Part shown: positions 7,749 to 16,936 of the stretch, in pieces
Position numbering within the stretch: the stretch's first letter is position 1
How the letters are laid out: every line of letters starts with the position of its first letter
Source of the DNA: Candidatus Nitrosotalea okcheonensis
GTDB taxonomy: Archaea; Thermoproteota; Nitrososphaeria; Nitrososphaerales; Nitrosopumilaceae
Direction of reading: 5' to 3'
DNA length: 64,000 nucleotides
Assembly: GCF_900177045.1 (NCBI RefSeq)
Contig: NZ_LT841358.1
Span: 1,611,559-1,675,558, forward strand
Notes under the pieces: model-generated
What the model was told of the DNA's origin: nothing
What the model saw: only the letters and a program-made list of their open reading frames with translations
Database searches by the model: none
Position numbers and translations under genes: made by a program

Positions 7749-8627
7749 TTAAAATCCTCTAAGGCCAACGGGCCGGCATAATTCCGGATGATCTCTTAGA
7801 TAAGAAATTTTTTGCAGCATGGACTGTTTGTCCTGTGGAAAAGTTCCTCCTATCGGATAAGCATTTGATCCATGATTTGCACGAAAAACAACTTGTGTAC
7901 TTGGATCTATTTTTGATATCAAAAGTTCCAGTTCCCCTAATGCTTCCGAGTCGTCAATTGGCAAAAACGGCTCTTTGAATTTTGTCAGAAATTCATCACG
8001 GATACCGTCTTCTAGATGCAGAGTCAGGGCTCCAACATAGTGCGGTGCAGAGACGCTTAGCACTTTGGCAGTCTCCTCTATGTGATCCCTCGAGTAAGTC
8101 TTCCCGCCCAAGCCCAAAATTACCATACATGATATGGTATATCCTGCATCTTTTGCTTTTTGGCATGACTTTATGATTGTCTGGCCTGTTGCTCCCTTGG
8201 TGACTTTTTTGAGAATTGTATCTGATCCACTTTCTATTCCAATGTAAAACATTGTCAGTCCTGCAGCATGCAATTTTTTGAGATCCTCTAGAGATTTTTT
8301 CAGAATGTTTTGTGGCATGGCATAGCAAGATATGCGCTCAAAGTTTGGAAATTTTTCTCGCAGATAATCTAAAATCTGAATCATTTTCTGAGTTGACAGG
8401 TTCAATGCGTCACCGTCTGCAAGAAATATCCTGGTACTGTCTGGCATGTGCTTTGAGGCAAGATCAATTTCTGACCTGATCTCTTCCCATGGTCTCTCGG
8501 AATATTCTTTTGAGCGATACATGTTGCAGTATGAACACTTGTTAAACGAGCAACCTAGGGTAACCTGGAAAATTAATGACTTGGCTTCAGACGGAGGCCT
8601 GTATAGAGGATAATCATAATCAAACAT
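7749..8627 (-). CDS. Radical SAM protein, function unassigned
   Basis: The 292-residue protein carries a Cys-x4-Cys-x2-Cys cluster motif (GCSFNKCSYCNMY, residues 26-34) for a [4Fe-4S] cluster that cleaves S-adenosylmethionine. Later motifs include FLADGDALNLS, YIGIESGSD (about 138-146) and MVILGLGG, typical of the radical SAM barrel of Elp3/HemN-like proteins. The four-residue spacing differs from the usual Cys-x3-Cys-x2-Cys. No accessory cluster or B12 domain is present. No neighbour indicates a substrate. It is transcribed towards the tRNA-Val gene, with about 210 bp between them. Confidence 0.85.
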   Translation of the reverse strand: MFDYDYPLYRPPSEAKSLIFQVTLGCSFNKCSYCNMYRSKEYSERPWEEIRSEIDLASKHMPDSTRIFLADGDALNLSTQKMIQILDYLREKFPNFERISCYAMPQNILKKSLEDLKKLHAAGLTMFYIGIESGSDTILKKVTKGATGQTIIKSCQKAKDAGYTISCMVILGLGGKTYSRDHIEETAKVLSVSAPHYVGALTLHLEDGIRDEFLTKFKEPFLPIDDSEALGELELLISKIDPSTQVVFRANHGSNAYPIGGTFPQDKQSMLQKISYLRDHPELCRPVGLRGF

Positions 8628-8780
8628 GTTTTAATCTAATCCTTGTCGATCTTATCAGTTATTCGGTAAGTTCTATCGCGTTTACAATAATAGCGAATCA
8701 AGAAAATTAGGTTTTAGAACAAGCCGCGCAAGTTTTGGATAACCAAGATCTATTAATTAACTTCTAATATACGGAAACAT

Positions 8781-9083
8781 ATGGCTGGAGACCCACATGC
8801 AAAACGCCTATTGTGGTTTGTATTTATGGGCTCAAAAGGTGGCTTGAACAGAATTCGCCTCATTTCTCATATACGCGATAAACCTCTCAATGCAAACCAA
8901 CTTGCAAAAGAGATGGATCTTGATTACAAGGCAATACAGCATCACATAGGAGTCCTTGAAAAAAACAATCTGATAACTCGAGTGGGAGAAAAATATGGTG
9001 CAACATTTTTCATGTCTACGTTTCTTGAGGTAAATCTGCAGGTCTTTGACGAAATTGTAAGCAAATTGGAACAAAGTAAATAA
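8781..9083 (+). CDS. ArsR-like winged-helix transcription regulator
   Basis: The 100-residue protein is a single winged-helix DNA-binding domain. The first helices hold RIRLISHIRDKPLNANQLAKEM, the recognition helix lies near DYKAIQHHIGVLEKNNLI (residues 47-65), and the wing follows at TRVGEKYGATFF. A short C-terminal helix probably serves dimerisation. No metal-binding Cys pair is visible, so ligand sensing is unclear. It heads a run of co-directional genes (9109 and 9427, both membrane proteins), which may be its targets. A TATA-like TAATATAC lies about 15-20 bp upstream of the ATG. Confidence 0.85.
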   Translation: MAGDPHAKRLLWFVFMGSKGGLNRIRLISHIRDKPLNANQLAKEMDLDYKAIQHHIGVLEKNNLITRVGEKYGATFFMSTFLEVNLQVFDEIVSKLEQSK

Positions 9084-9108
9084 GTCAAGTGGAGCCAAGT
9101 GTTTTCAA

Positions 9109-9393
9109 ATGGAAGTCCTAATGACTGCAAGCACAATTGTCTCTGGAGCAAACATGGTAGCTCTTGGAGTACTCATCGGGGTTTTTGCCAAAATGTATTC
9201 CAAAACCAAGGCACAATTGCCCCTTGGGATGATATTTTTTGCAGGCCTATTGTTTTTGCATAATGTAATTGGGGTCTATGCATACTTTACAATGATGGAA
9301 CTTTATGGATCTGCACTGCTGCCATACCTGTTGGCAGTACATGTGGCAGAATTTGCTGGCATACTAATATTTCTGAGAATAACCCTCCAATAG
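9109..9393 (+). CDS. Small membrane protein (94 aa)
   Basis: The protein is almost wholly hydrophobic, with three predicted membrane segments (about residues 8-28, 36-58 and 66-92). A short basic loop follows the first helix. No catalytic motif or named family is recognised. It starts 25 bp after the winged-helix regulator and precedes another membrane protein, so the three likely form a transcription unit. Confidence 0.7.
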   Translation: MEVLMTASTIVSGANMVALGVLIGVFAKMYSKTKAQLPLGMIFFAGLLFLHNVIGVYAYFTMMELYGSALLPYLLAVHVAEFAGILIFLRITLQ

Positions 9394-9426
9394 TTGGTTT
9401 ATTTGTTAGATGAACAAAATTGATCT

Positions 9427-9879
9427 GTGAAGCAAAAGTACAAAGAATATCTAAAACTCAACAAGAATATTCTTTTAGGGTTTCTTGCATCAATTGCAAT
9501 TTCTGCAATGGTTGCGCAAATATTTTCAAATCAGCAAAGTTATGTAAACGCAACCATAAGTTTGGGCGTTGACTATGTTGTGTACTTTTCCACTTTTGGC
9601 TCGCTTTATTACATTGATAACAAGAAAAAATATCTCCTTGAAACAGGCCAGGTAGACAAGGCAGAGCTCAGGCGAGATCTGATAAAGGTGATATCCTCTC
9701 TTGGAATAGGTGAGGTTGTCTATACTGCCTGCAGATGGTCTCTCCAGTATTATCTACTCACAAATTCCTATCAAGCTTATGCGGCATCTATTGTATCACA
9801 GTCCATCTCAACTGTAATCTACATGATAACTGTAAATTTGAGTGTGAAACTCATGAGGCTGTACAAAGATGGTCCTTAG
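9427..9879 (+). CDS. Four-helix membrane protein (150 aa)
   Basis: The protein starts at GTG with a basic N terminus (KQKYKEYLKLNKN) and has about four membrane segments: residues 14-32, 42-62, 85-105 and 115-142. A charged loop around residues 65-82 would face the cytoplasm. Some features recall GtrA-like or flippase-like small membrane proteins, but no family can be claimed. It overlaps the start of the RNase HI gene by 11 bp, so the two are probably translationally coupled. Confidence 0.7.
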   Translation: MKQKYKEYLKLNKNILLGFLASIAISAMVAQIFSNQQSYVNATISLGVDYVVYFSTFGSLYYIDNKKKYLLETGQVDKAELRRDLIKVISSLGIGEVVYTACRWSLQYYLLTNSYQAYAASIVSQSISTVIYMITVNLSVKLMRLYKDGP

Positions 9880-10225
9880 CATATTTGTTGATGGCTCGGG
9901 TGGTCCCAGCTCCGGGTTTGGATTCTTTGTCAAAGAAACAGGCGAGTCATTTTACAAAAAAGAGCCTGGCATAACAAATAACCAGGCAGAATACATGGCT
10001 ATTATTTCAGCTCTGCAAAAATTTACAGGCATTGAAAATGAGATTATCATCTACAGCGATTCAAAAAATACCGTATCACAGTTAAATCATGAATATGCTA
10101 TAAACAATGACAAGTTGCGCAGCCTTGCGAGAGAAACTTGGGATCTTGCAGCCAAGTTTCCAAATCTAAAGATAATCTGGATCCCGCGAAACCAGAATCT
10201 AGCTGGAAAGATGCTTGGCAGCTAA
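9869..10225 (+). CDS. rnhA: RNase HI family protein
   Basis: RNase HI cleaves the RNA strand of RNA-DNA hybrids. The 118-residue protein has the first three catalytic acids: Asp8 in FVDGSGG, Glu41 in NNQAEYMAI and Asp64 in YSDSKNTV. The usual fourth Asp, found in the C-terminal motif N-x-x-A-D, is replaced here: the sequence reads NQNLAGKMLGS at the end. The protein is compact, as archaeal single-domain forms are, and has no hybrid-binding domain. It overlaps the upstream membrane protein gene by 11 bp. Activity is likely but the missing acid leaves some doubt. Confidence 0.85.
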   Translation: MVLSIFVDGSGGPSSGFGFFVKETGESFYKKEPGITNNQAEYMAIISALQKFTGIENEIIIYSDSKNTVSQLNHEYAINNDKLRSLARETWDLAAKFPNLKIIWIPRNQNLAGKMLGS

Positions 10226-10299
10226 TCCATGGTTTGGGATCCAAGCTTTTTCCTTGGATAAACTTATTATACAAATTCATTTGAGTCCATCTCATTAAA

Positions 10300-12405
10300 A
10301 TGAGTGAATCTATTTTCCTGTCTCCAAAATCTATTGCCATAATAGGAGCTTCTGATAAAGAAGGAAGCGTAGGTCGTGCCATTACATCCAACATACTAAA
10401 GGGGTATACCGGAAAGATTCTTCCGATAAATCCAACAAGGGAGACCATATTTGATAAAAAAGCGTACAAGAGTGTTCTGGATGTTCCAGAAGAGATAGAT
10501 CTTGCAGTGGTGGTTACAAAAAATGATGTTGTTCCTGCAGTGCTTGAAGAATGTGGCAAAAAGGGAATCAAGGGAGCAATAGTAATCACTGCGGGATTCA
10601 AAGAAGTGGACGAAGAGGGTGCAAAGCTTGAGAGAAAACTTGCAGAAATTGCCAAGCAGTATGGTATCAAAATCATTGGACCAAACTGCCTTGGTGTGAT
10701 GAACCTTGCACCTCAAACAATGATGAATTCGACTTTCCTCAAAGTGACCCCCAAGTCTGGAGGCATTGCTCTTGTATCACAAAGTGGAGCCATCTGTGCA
10801 GCACTGGTTGAAGATGCCAGTGCGCAAGGAATAGGATTTTCATCCGTAATCAGTATGGGAAATAAAGTTGACCTCAACGAGGTTGATATTCTAAAAATGC
10901 TTGCAGAACACGAGCAGACAAAGGTCATTGTAATGTATCTTGAAGACATGACCAACGGAAGAGAATTTTTGAAAATATGCAAGCAAATTACCAGATTAAA
11001 CGAATCAAGAAAACCTGTGCTAGTTTTAAAATCTGGCCGAAGTCCAGAGGGTGCAAAAGCAGCCATGTCTCACACTGGCGCACTCATGGGCTCTGATGAA
11101 ATCTATGATGCATTACTAACTCAATCAGGCGCAATAAGGGTTGATACCATGGAAGAATTGTTTGATTATGCAACTGCATTTTCAAAGCAGCCACTGCCTT
11201 CCAAGGGAGACTTGGTCATTGTATCAAATGCAGGAGGGCCTGCAATAATTTCCACTGATGCATGTTCCAAAATGGGAGTAAAAATGGCAAATATAGAAGA
11301 CATTAGGCCGCACATAAATGCAGTTATTCCTCCGTGGGGAACCTCCAGAAACCCAGTGGACATTGTGGGAGATGCAGATTTTAACAGATTTGATCATGTG
11401 TTAAATCTCGTACTTGCTCATCCAAATACGGGTTCAGTCATAACAATGTGCACGCCATCTGCTACGCTTGATTACAATAAACTTGCAGAAGTAGTTGTCA
11501 ATGCATCAAAAAAATATAACAAGACAATTCTTGCAAGCCTGATGGGTCTTGATGAGGGAATAAAAAACAAGGAAATTCTGGCAGAAGGTGGCGTTCCATA
11601 TTACGGCTATGCAGAAAAAGCAATCCGTGCTTTAAAGGCAATGCTACGATTTGCCCAATGGTCTGCTACACCAGAAGGAAAGATACAGCAATTCAAAGTA
11701 AACAAGAAAAAGGTAGAGCAAATCTTTGCCAAGGTAAAGTCTGAGGGAAGGAAAAACTTGTTAGAGGAAGAGGGGCAAGAAGTTCTGCGCGCATATGGTT
11801 TTCCTGTACCAAAAAGCATTCTTGCCATAAAGGAAAAAAATGCAACAGCTGCTGCAAAAAAAATTGGATATCCTGTTGTGATGAAAATTGCTTCGCCGCA
11901 AATTATTCACAAGTCTGATGCGGGGGGAGTAAAAGTTGGATTAAAGACACCCCAGGAAGTCAAAAAGGCCTTTAAAGAAATAATCAAAAATGCAAAAAAA
12001 TACAACAAGAAAGCAGTCATCAAAGGTGTACTGGTTCAAGAGATGGTAAAAGGTGGAAAAGAGACAATCATTGGCTCAAAACAAGAACTGGGATTTGGAC
12101 CTGTAGTTATGTTTGGCATGGGTGGAATATACGTTGAGGTACTAAAGGACGTAACATTTCGGATTGCTCCTGTCACAGACTCGGAAGCCGATGAAATGAT
12201 ATCATCAATTAAAACAAACAAGTTACTGCAGGGCGTAAGGGGAGAAAAACCGTCTGATGTCAAAAAACTTGCAGACTGTATACAACGAATTTCACAGCTA
12301 GTGACTGACTTTGAAGAAATAAAAGAACTTGACATGAACCCTGTTCTTGTATTTGAAAAAGGCAAGGGCTGCAAAGTTGTCGATGTAAGAATCGGACTTG
12401 TTTAG
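10300..12405 (+). CDS. 4-Hydroxybutyrate-CoA ligase (ADP-forming) type acyl-CoA synthetase
   Basis: The 701-residue protein joins an N-terminal CoA-binding domain (SIAIIGASDKEGSVG, residues 11-25), a ligase-CoA domain with the phospho-acceptor His in AAMSHTGALMG, and a C-terminal ATP-grasp domain (about 480-700, with KIASPQIIHKSDAGGVK). This one-chain ADP-forming layout is that of the thaumarchaeal 3-hydroxypropionate and 4-hydroxybutyrate ligases. It lies 53 bp upstream of 4-hydroxybutyryl-CoA dehydratase. In Nitrosopumilus maritimus the ligase next to that gene is the 4-hydroxybutyrate enzyme, so that substrate is favoured. It would activate 4-hydroxybutyrate for the carbon-fixation cycle. 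Substrate is inferred from context only. Confidence 0.88.
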   Translation: MSESIFLSPKSIAIIGASDKEGSVGRAITSNILKGYTGKILPINPTRETIFDKKAYKSVLDVPEEIDLAVVVTKNDVVPAVLEECGKKGIKGAIVITAGFKEVDEEGAKLERKLAEIAKQYGIKIIGPNCLGVMNLAPQTMMNSTFLKVTPKSGGIALVSQSGAICAALVEDASAQGIGFSSVISMGNKVDLNEVDILKMLAEHEQTKVIVMYLEDMTNGREFLKICKQITRLNESRKPVLVLKSGRSPEGAKAAMSHTGALMGSDEIYDALLTQSGAIRVDTMEELFDYATAFSKQPLPSKGDLVIVSNAGGPAIISTDACSKMGVKMANIEDIRPHINAVIPPWGTSRNPVDIVGDADFNRFDHVLNLVLAHPNTGSVITMCTPSATLDYNKLAEVVVNASKKYNKTILASLMGLDEGIKNKEILAEGGVPYYGYAEKAIRALKAMLRFAQWSATPEGKIQQFKVNKKKVEQIFAKVKSEGRKNLLEEEGQEVLRAYGFPVPKSILAIKEKNATAAAKKIGYPVVMKIASPQIIHKSDAGGVKVGLKTPQEVKKAFKEIIKNAKKYNKKAVIKGVLVQEMVKGGKETIIGSKQELGFGPVVMFGMGGIYVEVLKDVTFRIAPVTDSEADEMISSIKTNKLLQGVRGEKPSDVKKLADCIQRISQLVTDFEEIKELDMNPVLVFEKGKGCKVVDVRIGLV

Positions 12406-12425
12406 AAAACAAGGACTTGTTATAA

Positions 12426-12436
12426 TATTTATATTA
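12426..12436 (+). promoter_or_regulatory. TATA box upstream of 4-hydroxybutyryl-CoA dehydratase
   Basis: The AT-rich sequence TATTTATATTA is centred about 28 bp before the ATG at 12459. This spacing is right for a leaderless or nearly leaderless archaeal transcript, so the dehydratase may have its own promoter as well as read-through from the ligase gene. Confidence 0.5.
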
Positions 12437-12458
12437 CTTGTAAAGGGTACTAGCAGAT

Positions 12459-13961
12459 ATGCCAATTAAGACTGCCGCTGAGTATATTCAAAGCCTCAGA
12501 GGCCGTGACATGAAAGTTTACCTTTTTGGTGAACTTGTAAAAGAGCCAGTAGATCATCCCATGATAAGACCCTCAATAAATGCAGTAGCAGAGACATATG
12601 ATCTGGCAGAAAAGGAAGCCGAGATGGCAACTGCAAAATCATCCATCACTGGCTTGCAAGTTAACAGGTTTTTGCACATTGCTGAGAGTGCAAATGATTT
12701 GGTAAACCAAAATAAAATGCAGAGAAAACTTGGCCAACTCACAGGAACATGCTTTCAAAGATGTGTAGGCATGGATGCACTAAACTCATTATATTCTGTT
12801 ACTTTTGAAATTGACGAAAAACACAAGACCAACTATCATAAACGACTAGTAGATTTTATCAAGATGATCCAGCAAGAAAATTTTGTCATTGGCGGTGCCA
12901 TGACTGATCCAAAGGGAGACCGAAGCAAGGCACCACACCAGCAAGAAGATCCGGATGTATTCTTACATGTAGTAGAAAAAAATGACAAGGGAATATTTGT
13001 TACAGGTGCCAAGGCTCACCAGACTGGTTGCATCAACTCGCACTGGATAATAGTCATGCCAACAATGAGATTGCTGGAAGGTGACAAGGATTATGCAGTG
13101 GTCGGTGCAATGCCTGCCGATTCTCCTGGGATCACATACATCTACGGACGCCAATCATGTGATACAAGAAGCATGGAAGAAGGAGACATTGATTCAGGAA
13201 ATGCAAAATTTGCAGGTCAGGAGGCCCTTATGGTTTTCGATCGGGTGTTTATTCCATGGGACAAAGTATTCATGTTTGGAGAGTATGAATTTGCCGCGAT
13301 GCTTGTAGAACGATTTACTTGTTATCACAGAAGAAGCTACGTATGCAAGACAGGCTTGGGCGATGTTTTAATTGGTGCTGCTGCCTCAATTGCTGATTAC
13401 AACGGCGTACCTGATGTTTCCCACATACGGGACAAGCTGGTAGAGATGACACATCTTAATGAAACAATATATGCAACTGGCATTGCATCATCGTCTCAAG
13501 CTCATCGCACCAAGTCTGGTGTCTGGCTCAACGATGACATGCTAGCAAATGTTACCAAGCATAATGTAACTAGATTCCCGTATGAAATAGGCAGGATGGC
13601 ACAAGACATTGCAGGCGGCCTTGTTGTCACACTTCCATCTGAAAAAGATTTGAAAAATCCAACAACAGGTCCTATACTGAAAAAATATCTCAGAGGACGA
13701 AAAGGAGTCGATGTGGAAAACAGGATTAGGATATTGAGACTAATTGAAAATATGACACTGGGCAGAAATGCAGTGGGATATCTGACCGAATCGATGCATG
13801 GTGCAGGCTCCCCTCAGGCTCAGAGAATACAGATTGCACGCCAAATGCAGCTTGGATACAAGAAAAAACTTGCTAAAAATCTTGCAAGCATTAAAGAAAA
13901 TTCAGAATCAGAACCTGAACAATCAGATTACTTTGAGCGCGTATTCAAGATACGAAAATAG
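12459..13961 (+). CDS. abfD: 4-Hydroxybutyryl-CoA dehydratase
   Basis: This flavin and [4Fe-4S] enzyme converts 4-hydroxybutyryl-CoA to crotonyl-CoA, a key step of the 3-hydroxypropionate/4-hydroxybutyrate cycle. The 500-residue length fits the family. Candidate cluster ligands are Cys98 and Cys102 (GTCFQRCVG) plus His290 and Cys296 (CYHRRSYVC). The N-terminal segment SLRGRDMKVYLFGELV and the late MHGAGSPQAQR segment are also typical. It follows the ADP-forming synthetase by 53 bp. It is the best single marker for the metabolism of the host. The frame is complete and shows no odd features. Confidence 0.95.
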   Translation: MPIKTAAEYIQSLRGRDMKVYLFGELVKEPVDHPMIRPSINAVAETYDLAEKEAEMATAKSSITGLQVNRFLHIAESANDLVNQNKMQRKLGQLTGTCFQRCVGMDALNSLYSVTFEIDEKHKTNYHKRLVDFIKMIQQENFVIGGAMTDPKGDRSKAPHQQEDPDVFLHVVEKNDKGIFVTGAKAHQTGCINSHWIIVMPTMRLLEGDKDYAVVGAMPADSPGITYIYGRQSCDTRSMEEGDIDSGNAKFAGQEALMVFDRVFIPWDKVFMFGEYEFAAMLVERFTCYHRRSYVCKTGLGDVLIGAAASIADYNGVPDVSHIRDKLVEMTHLNETIYATGIASSSQAHRTKSGVWLNDDMLANVTKHNVTRFPYEIGRMAQDIAGGLVVTLPSEKDLKNPTTGPILKKYLRGRKGVDVENRIRILRLIENMTLGRNAVGYLTESMHGAGSPQAQRIQIARQMQLGYKKKLAKNLASIKENSESEPEQSDYFERVFKIRK

Positions 13962-13968
13962 AAAAAAT

Positions 13969-14622
13969 TTACTTGTCTGGATCTTTGTTCTGCGGCTCGC
14001 TTGTTTTTGGTTCAAGTGCGTTCGAGTCGTTTATGAGATATGATTTGTCACCTGATAAACTGCTGTCTGTACCAGTCCCTGACTTGTCTGAATTTGTCTT
14101 GTCATCGCCTGGTAAGGTATCTGTAGATTTTGGCTTGCCAAATTGTTTTACCAGCATGATTCCTACAATTACAGCTATTATGATATAATTGATGGGGGGT
14201 GTAAGTATTCTTGTCACATAGCCTATCTGGGGTATTACATAGACAACTTTTCCGATATAGTTTTCTTTTGTTATTGGAAAGTCAACTCCGGGTATGGACC
14301 CAGGATTTGCATCTCCCTTTGTTCTGATTATGAGGGGATTCTGGTTCAACACTTCTGCCACACGATGAACTATGACCTTGTCCTCCGACGGTGCATGGAA
14401 AACTATGATATCACCACGTTTTAATTGATCAAAAGCTACATGTCCCTGAACAACAATAACATCAAAGATTTGCAAGTTTGGTATCATGCTTCCACTTGAT
14501 ACGACATAAAATGGATTTTCTGTTCCAAATGCTACCCGGAGACCAATCCAAATTATTGCAATACCGATTGCCACTATTATGATATCCTTTACAATGCCTG
14601 ACTTGAGGGAAAGTTTTTCCAA
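13969..14622 (-). CDS. Signal peptidase I (archaeal/ER Ser-His type)
   Basis: This membrane serine protease removes signal peptides from exported proteins. The 217-residue protein starts with a membrane helix (residues 12-30), then has the catalytic Ser in VVSSGSMIP (about residue 45) and a His in KVIVHRV (about 97), the Ser-His arrangement of archaeal and ER enzymes instead of the bacterial Ser-Lys pair. A second membrane segment lies at about 141-162. The C-terminal 50 residues are polar, rich in Asp, Ser and Lys, and look disordered. It converges with the dehydratase gene, 7 bp apart. Confidence 0.92.
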   Translation of the reverse strand: MEKLSLKSGIVKDIIIVAIGIAIIWIGLRVAFGTENPFYVVSSGSMIPNLQIFDVIVVQGHVAFDQLKRGDIIVFHAPSEDKVIVHRVAEVLNQNPLIIRTKGDANPGSIPGVDFPITKENYIGKVVYVIPQIGYVTRILTPPINYIIIAVIVGIMLVKQFGKPKSTDTLPGDDKTNSDKSGTGTDSSLSGDKSYLINDSNALEPKTSEPQNKDPDK

Positions 14623-14674
14623 TTATCACAAGTTCTTTGAAATCGTAAGATAAATCTTGCTTAACAATGGTGAT

Positions 14675-15340
14675 TCACTTTAATTTGTTACCGCAGCTTT
14701 CACAGAACTTGGAGCCTTGACTGTTTGTGTAATTACACTTGGTGCATTTTAAATTATTTTCAGCAAGCAAGCTCTTAAGCAATACAATCTCGCCAATTTT
14801 TTGTATGTCATCCCACTTTACTGTGATGTCATTTCCATCATTTTTTGTTACAACTAGTACTATGTTTGACTGATCTGGCTGGATGCCCATCTCCTTGACG
14901 ACTCCAACCTTTCTTGCTTCGGTGTCATAAACTGCTAGACCTGTAATTGAGCTAAATGTCTTTACACTGGTAGATGTTTTTGGCTGCTCTTGCAATTGAA
15001 CGCTCTGAGCTGGCGGTGCTGCAACATTTGTGTTGGTGACAGGTATTGCAGCTCCAACTGATGCAGCTTCATCGGGCTTGCTAAAGTTTCTATATTCTGC
15101 AAGAATCGAGCCACATGTTGTACACATGTACTGTCCCTTTTCAAGAAGAACAAGATTTTCTGCCACTATCTCGTTTGGATTTTCATATTCTATCTTTGGA
15201 CTTCCCTCGTATTCTTTTTCACATGTATTGCAGTAATACTTGGAAATTTTTTCTGAATCAAGACGGCCAACTGGAGCAAGAAACAAGTCTGGTCCTCCGA
15301 GATTGCCCTTTCTTTGCTGATCGTCGTTAACTGTTGCCAT
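14675..15340 (-). CDS. PRC-barrel-like protein with two zinc ribbons
   Basis: The 221-residue protein has an N-terminal Cys pair region (YCNTCEKEYEG and YMCTTCGSILAEY), a Pro/Gln-rich linker, a PRC-barrel-like segment (SSITGLAVYDTEARKVGVVKEMG), and a C-terminal zinc ribbon ending CESCGNKLK. PRC-barrel domains often bind proteins or RNA. The start is set at the ATG at 15340 because GGGAGG lies 7-12 bp upstream; an earlier in-frame ATG at 15430 lacks this. The role is unknown. Similar terminal ribbons occur in the proteins at 18596 and 19123. Confidence 0.75.
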   Translation of the reverse strand: MATVNDDQQRKGNLGGPDLFLAPVGRLDSEKISKYYCNTCEKEYEGSPKIEYENPNEIVAENLVLLEKGQYMCTTCGSILAEYRNFSKPDEAASVGAAIPVTNTNVAAPPAQSVQLQEQPKTSTSVKTFSSITGLAVYDTEARKVGVVKEMGIQPDQSNIVLVVTKNDGNDITVKWDDIQKIGEIVLLKSLLAENNLKCTKCNYTNSQGSKFCESCGNKLK

Positions 15341-15611
15341 TATGAAACCTCCCGATCCTCGCAGTTTTTTTAATCGAAGTTCGCTGCTCATGCTTTGATC
15401 TACATAAATCTCAGATAATATGTATATCATTTTGATGGGTCAAATCTATACCACATATCAGAGCAAGAGATTATACAATTTCCAAAAATAACTGAAATTT
15501 TTTCAATATTTTGGAAAGAGTTATTAGAGCCAGAGGGCTACATTAAACAAAAATTGACGGAAATAGGTGATCAAACTTTTCTCTGTCGTTTCAATAAAAA
15601 GATGAATAAAC

Positions 15612-16898
15612 TTGGCAAAATTTGAAGAATTAGGACTAAAGGATACAATACTCACTGCTCTTAATGAAATGGGTTTTCGTGAACCGTTTCCTATCCAGGC
15701 AGGAGCCATTCCAGTACTTCTTTCAGGTCAGGATGTTATAGGTCAGGCACATACTGGAACAGGAAAGACAGCTGCATTTTCACTGCCAATAATACAAAAT
15801 GTCATTCCAAAAGGTGGGGTGCAGGCGCTCATCATTGCTCCAACAAGAGAGCTTGCAGTGCAGATATCTGATGAAATTGTAAAATTCTCAAGGCATTCTG
15901 GAATTCGTAGTGTAACAATTTATGGTGGCCAGAGCATGAATGTACAACTTCAAGAACTTCACCGGGGAGTGGAGATTGTAGTTGCAACTCCTGGACGCCT
16001 TATTGATCACATCAAGCGCGGTTCCATAAAACTACAAAAAGTAAAGTGGGTCATACTTGATGAGGCAGACACCATGCTTGACATGGGATTCATCGAGGAT
16101 ATCAAATTCATCTTGGACTTGGTTCCAGAAGATCACATCAATGCACTATTTTCTGCTACCATGCCTGCTGCAATCTTGATGCTTGCAGAAAAATACATGA
16201 AAAATCCACAAAAAATATTCATCGATTCAGATGATCTAAGTGGAGAGGGAATAGAACAAGCGTTTCTTGTGATAAAAGACAGGGAAAAAACAGATTATCT
16301 TTTTAAATTCATAAAAGAAAATGGCGCCGGTCAGGCAATAGTTTTCTGTTCTACAAAAGACAGGACAAGAAGGGTTGCACATGAACTGGAACAAGGAAGA
16401 TTCAACGTAGTCTCAATTCAAGGAGACATGTCTCAGTTTAGAAGAGACAAGGCAATGTATTTGTTTAAAAAAGGCAAGGCAGACATTTTGGTAGCTACTG
16501 ATGTGGCAGCAAGAGGCATTGATGTGCCAAAAGTTGCACTGGTGATAAATTATGACGTTCCAAACCAGGATATGGTATACTTTCACAGAATTGGACGAAC
16601 TGCACGAGCAGGAGAAAAAGGAAGGGCAATAACTCTGGTATCTTATTCTTCAATTGGAGACTTTAAGGCAATATCAAACCAAACCAAGGTCCAGATGAAA
16701 GATCTAAACAAGGAATTGGGAATTGCGGTAAATATACCAGATCCTCTGAAGAGGGAAGTAAGTCATAGGAGAGGCTTTGGCAGATCAGGTGGTGGTTATG
16801 GAAGATCTGGAGGAGGTTATGGAAGACGTGATGACAGAAGAGATGATCGCAGAAGATCTGGCGATAGAAACTATTACGGCCTAAGAAGTCGTTGGTAG
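15612..16898 (+). CDS. DEAD-box RNA helicase with RGG-like tail
   Basis: The ATP-dependent RNA helicase has all core motifs in order: Q motif (FREPFPIQ), AHTGTGKT (Walker A), PTRELA, TPGR, DEAD, SAT, and HRIGRTARAG near residue 328. The C-terminal 45 residues form a Gly/Arg/Asp/Tyr-rich tail (GRSGGGYGR repeated, then RRDDRRDD), which probably binds RNA. The start is TTG at 15612; the nearby ATG lies in another frame. A TnpB element begins right at its stop codon, so the stop and 3' UTR were touched by the insertion. Likely roles are ribosome assembly or cold-type RNA unwinding. Confidence 0.95.
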   Translation: MAKFEELGLKDTILTALNEMGFREPFPIQAGAIPVLLSGQDVIGQAHTGTGKTAAFSLPIIQNVIPKGGVQALIIAPTRELAVQISDEIVKFSRHSGIRSVTIYGGQSMNVQLQELHRGVEIVVATPGRLIDHIKRGSIKLQKVKWVILDEADTMLDMGFIEDIKFILDLVPEDHINALFSATMPAAILMLAEKYMKNPQKIFIDSDDLSGEGIEQAFLVIKDREKTDYLFKFIKENGAGQAIVFCSTKDRTRRVAHELEQGRFNVVSIQGDMSQFRRDKAMYLFKKGKADILVATDVAARGIDVPKVALVINYDVPNQDMVYFHRIGRTARAGEKGRAITLVSYSSIGDFKAISNQTKVQMKDLNKELGIAVNIPDPLKREVSHRRGFGRSGGGYGRSGGGYGRRDDRRDDRRRSGDRNYYGLRSRW

Positions 16899-16905
16899 AA
16901 AACCG

Positions 16906-16931
16906 GGTTCTGTCGGGTTATCAAGACCTGA
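16906..16931 (+). repeat. Terminal inverted repeat, left end of TnpB element copy 2
   Basis: Matches the reverse complement of 18135-18160 at 25 of 26 positions. The first ten bases equal those of the copy-1 repeat at 28-57. Confidence 0.9.
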
Positions 16932-16936
16932 CGCAA

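Noticed and set aside
7517-7768. 83-codon minus-strand frame overlapping the 3' end of tRNA-Val
   Set aside because: It runs into the tRNA gene and overlaps the radical SAM gene end. Another frame in the same stretch looks at least as protein-like. No motif supports either.
16892-16936. TTG start that would make TnpB 15 residues longer and overlap the helicase end
   Set aside because: It would start in host sequence outside the element. The ATG at 16937 directly follows the inverted repeat.
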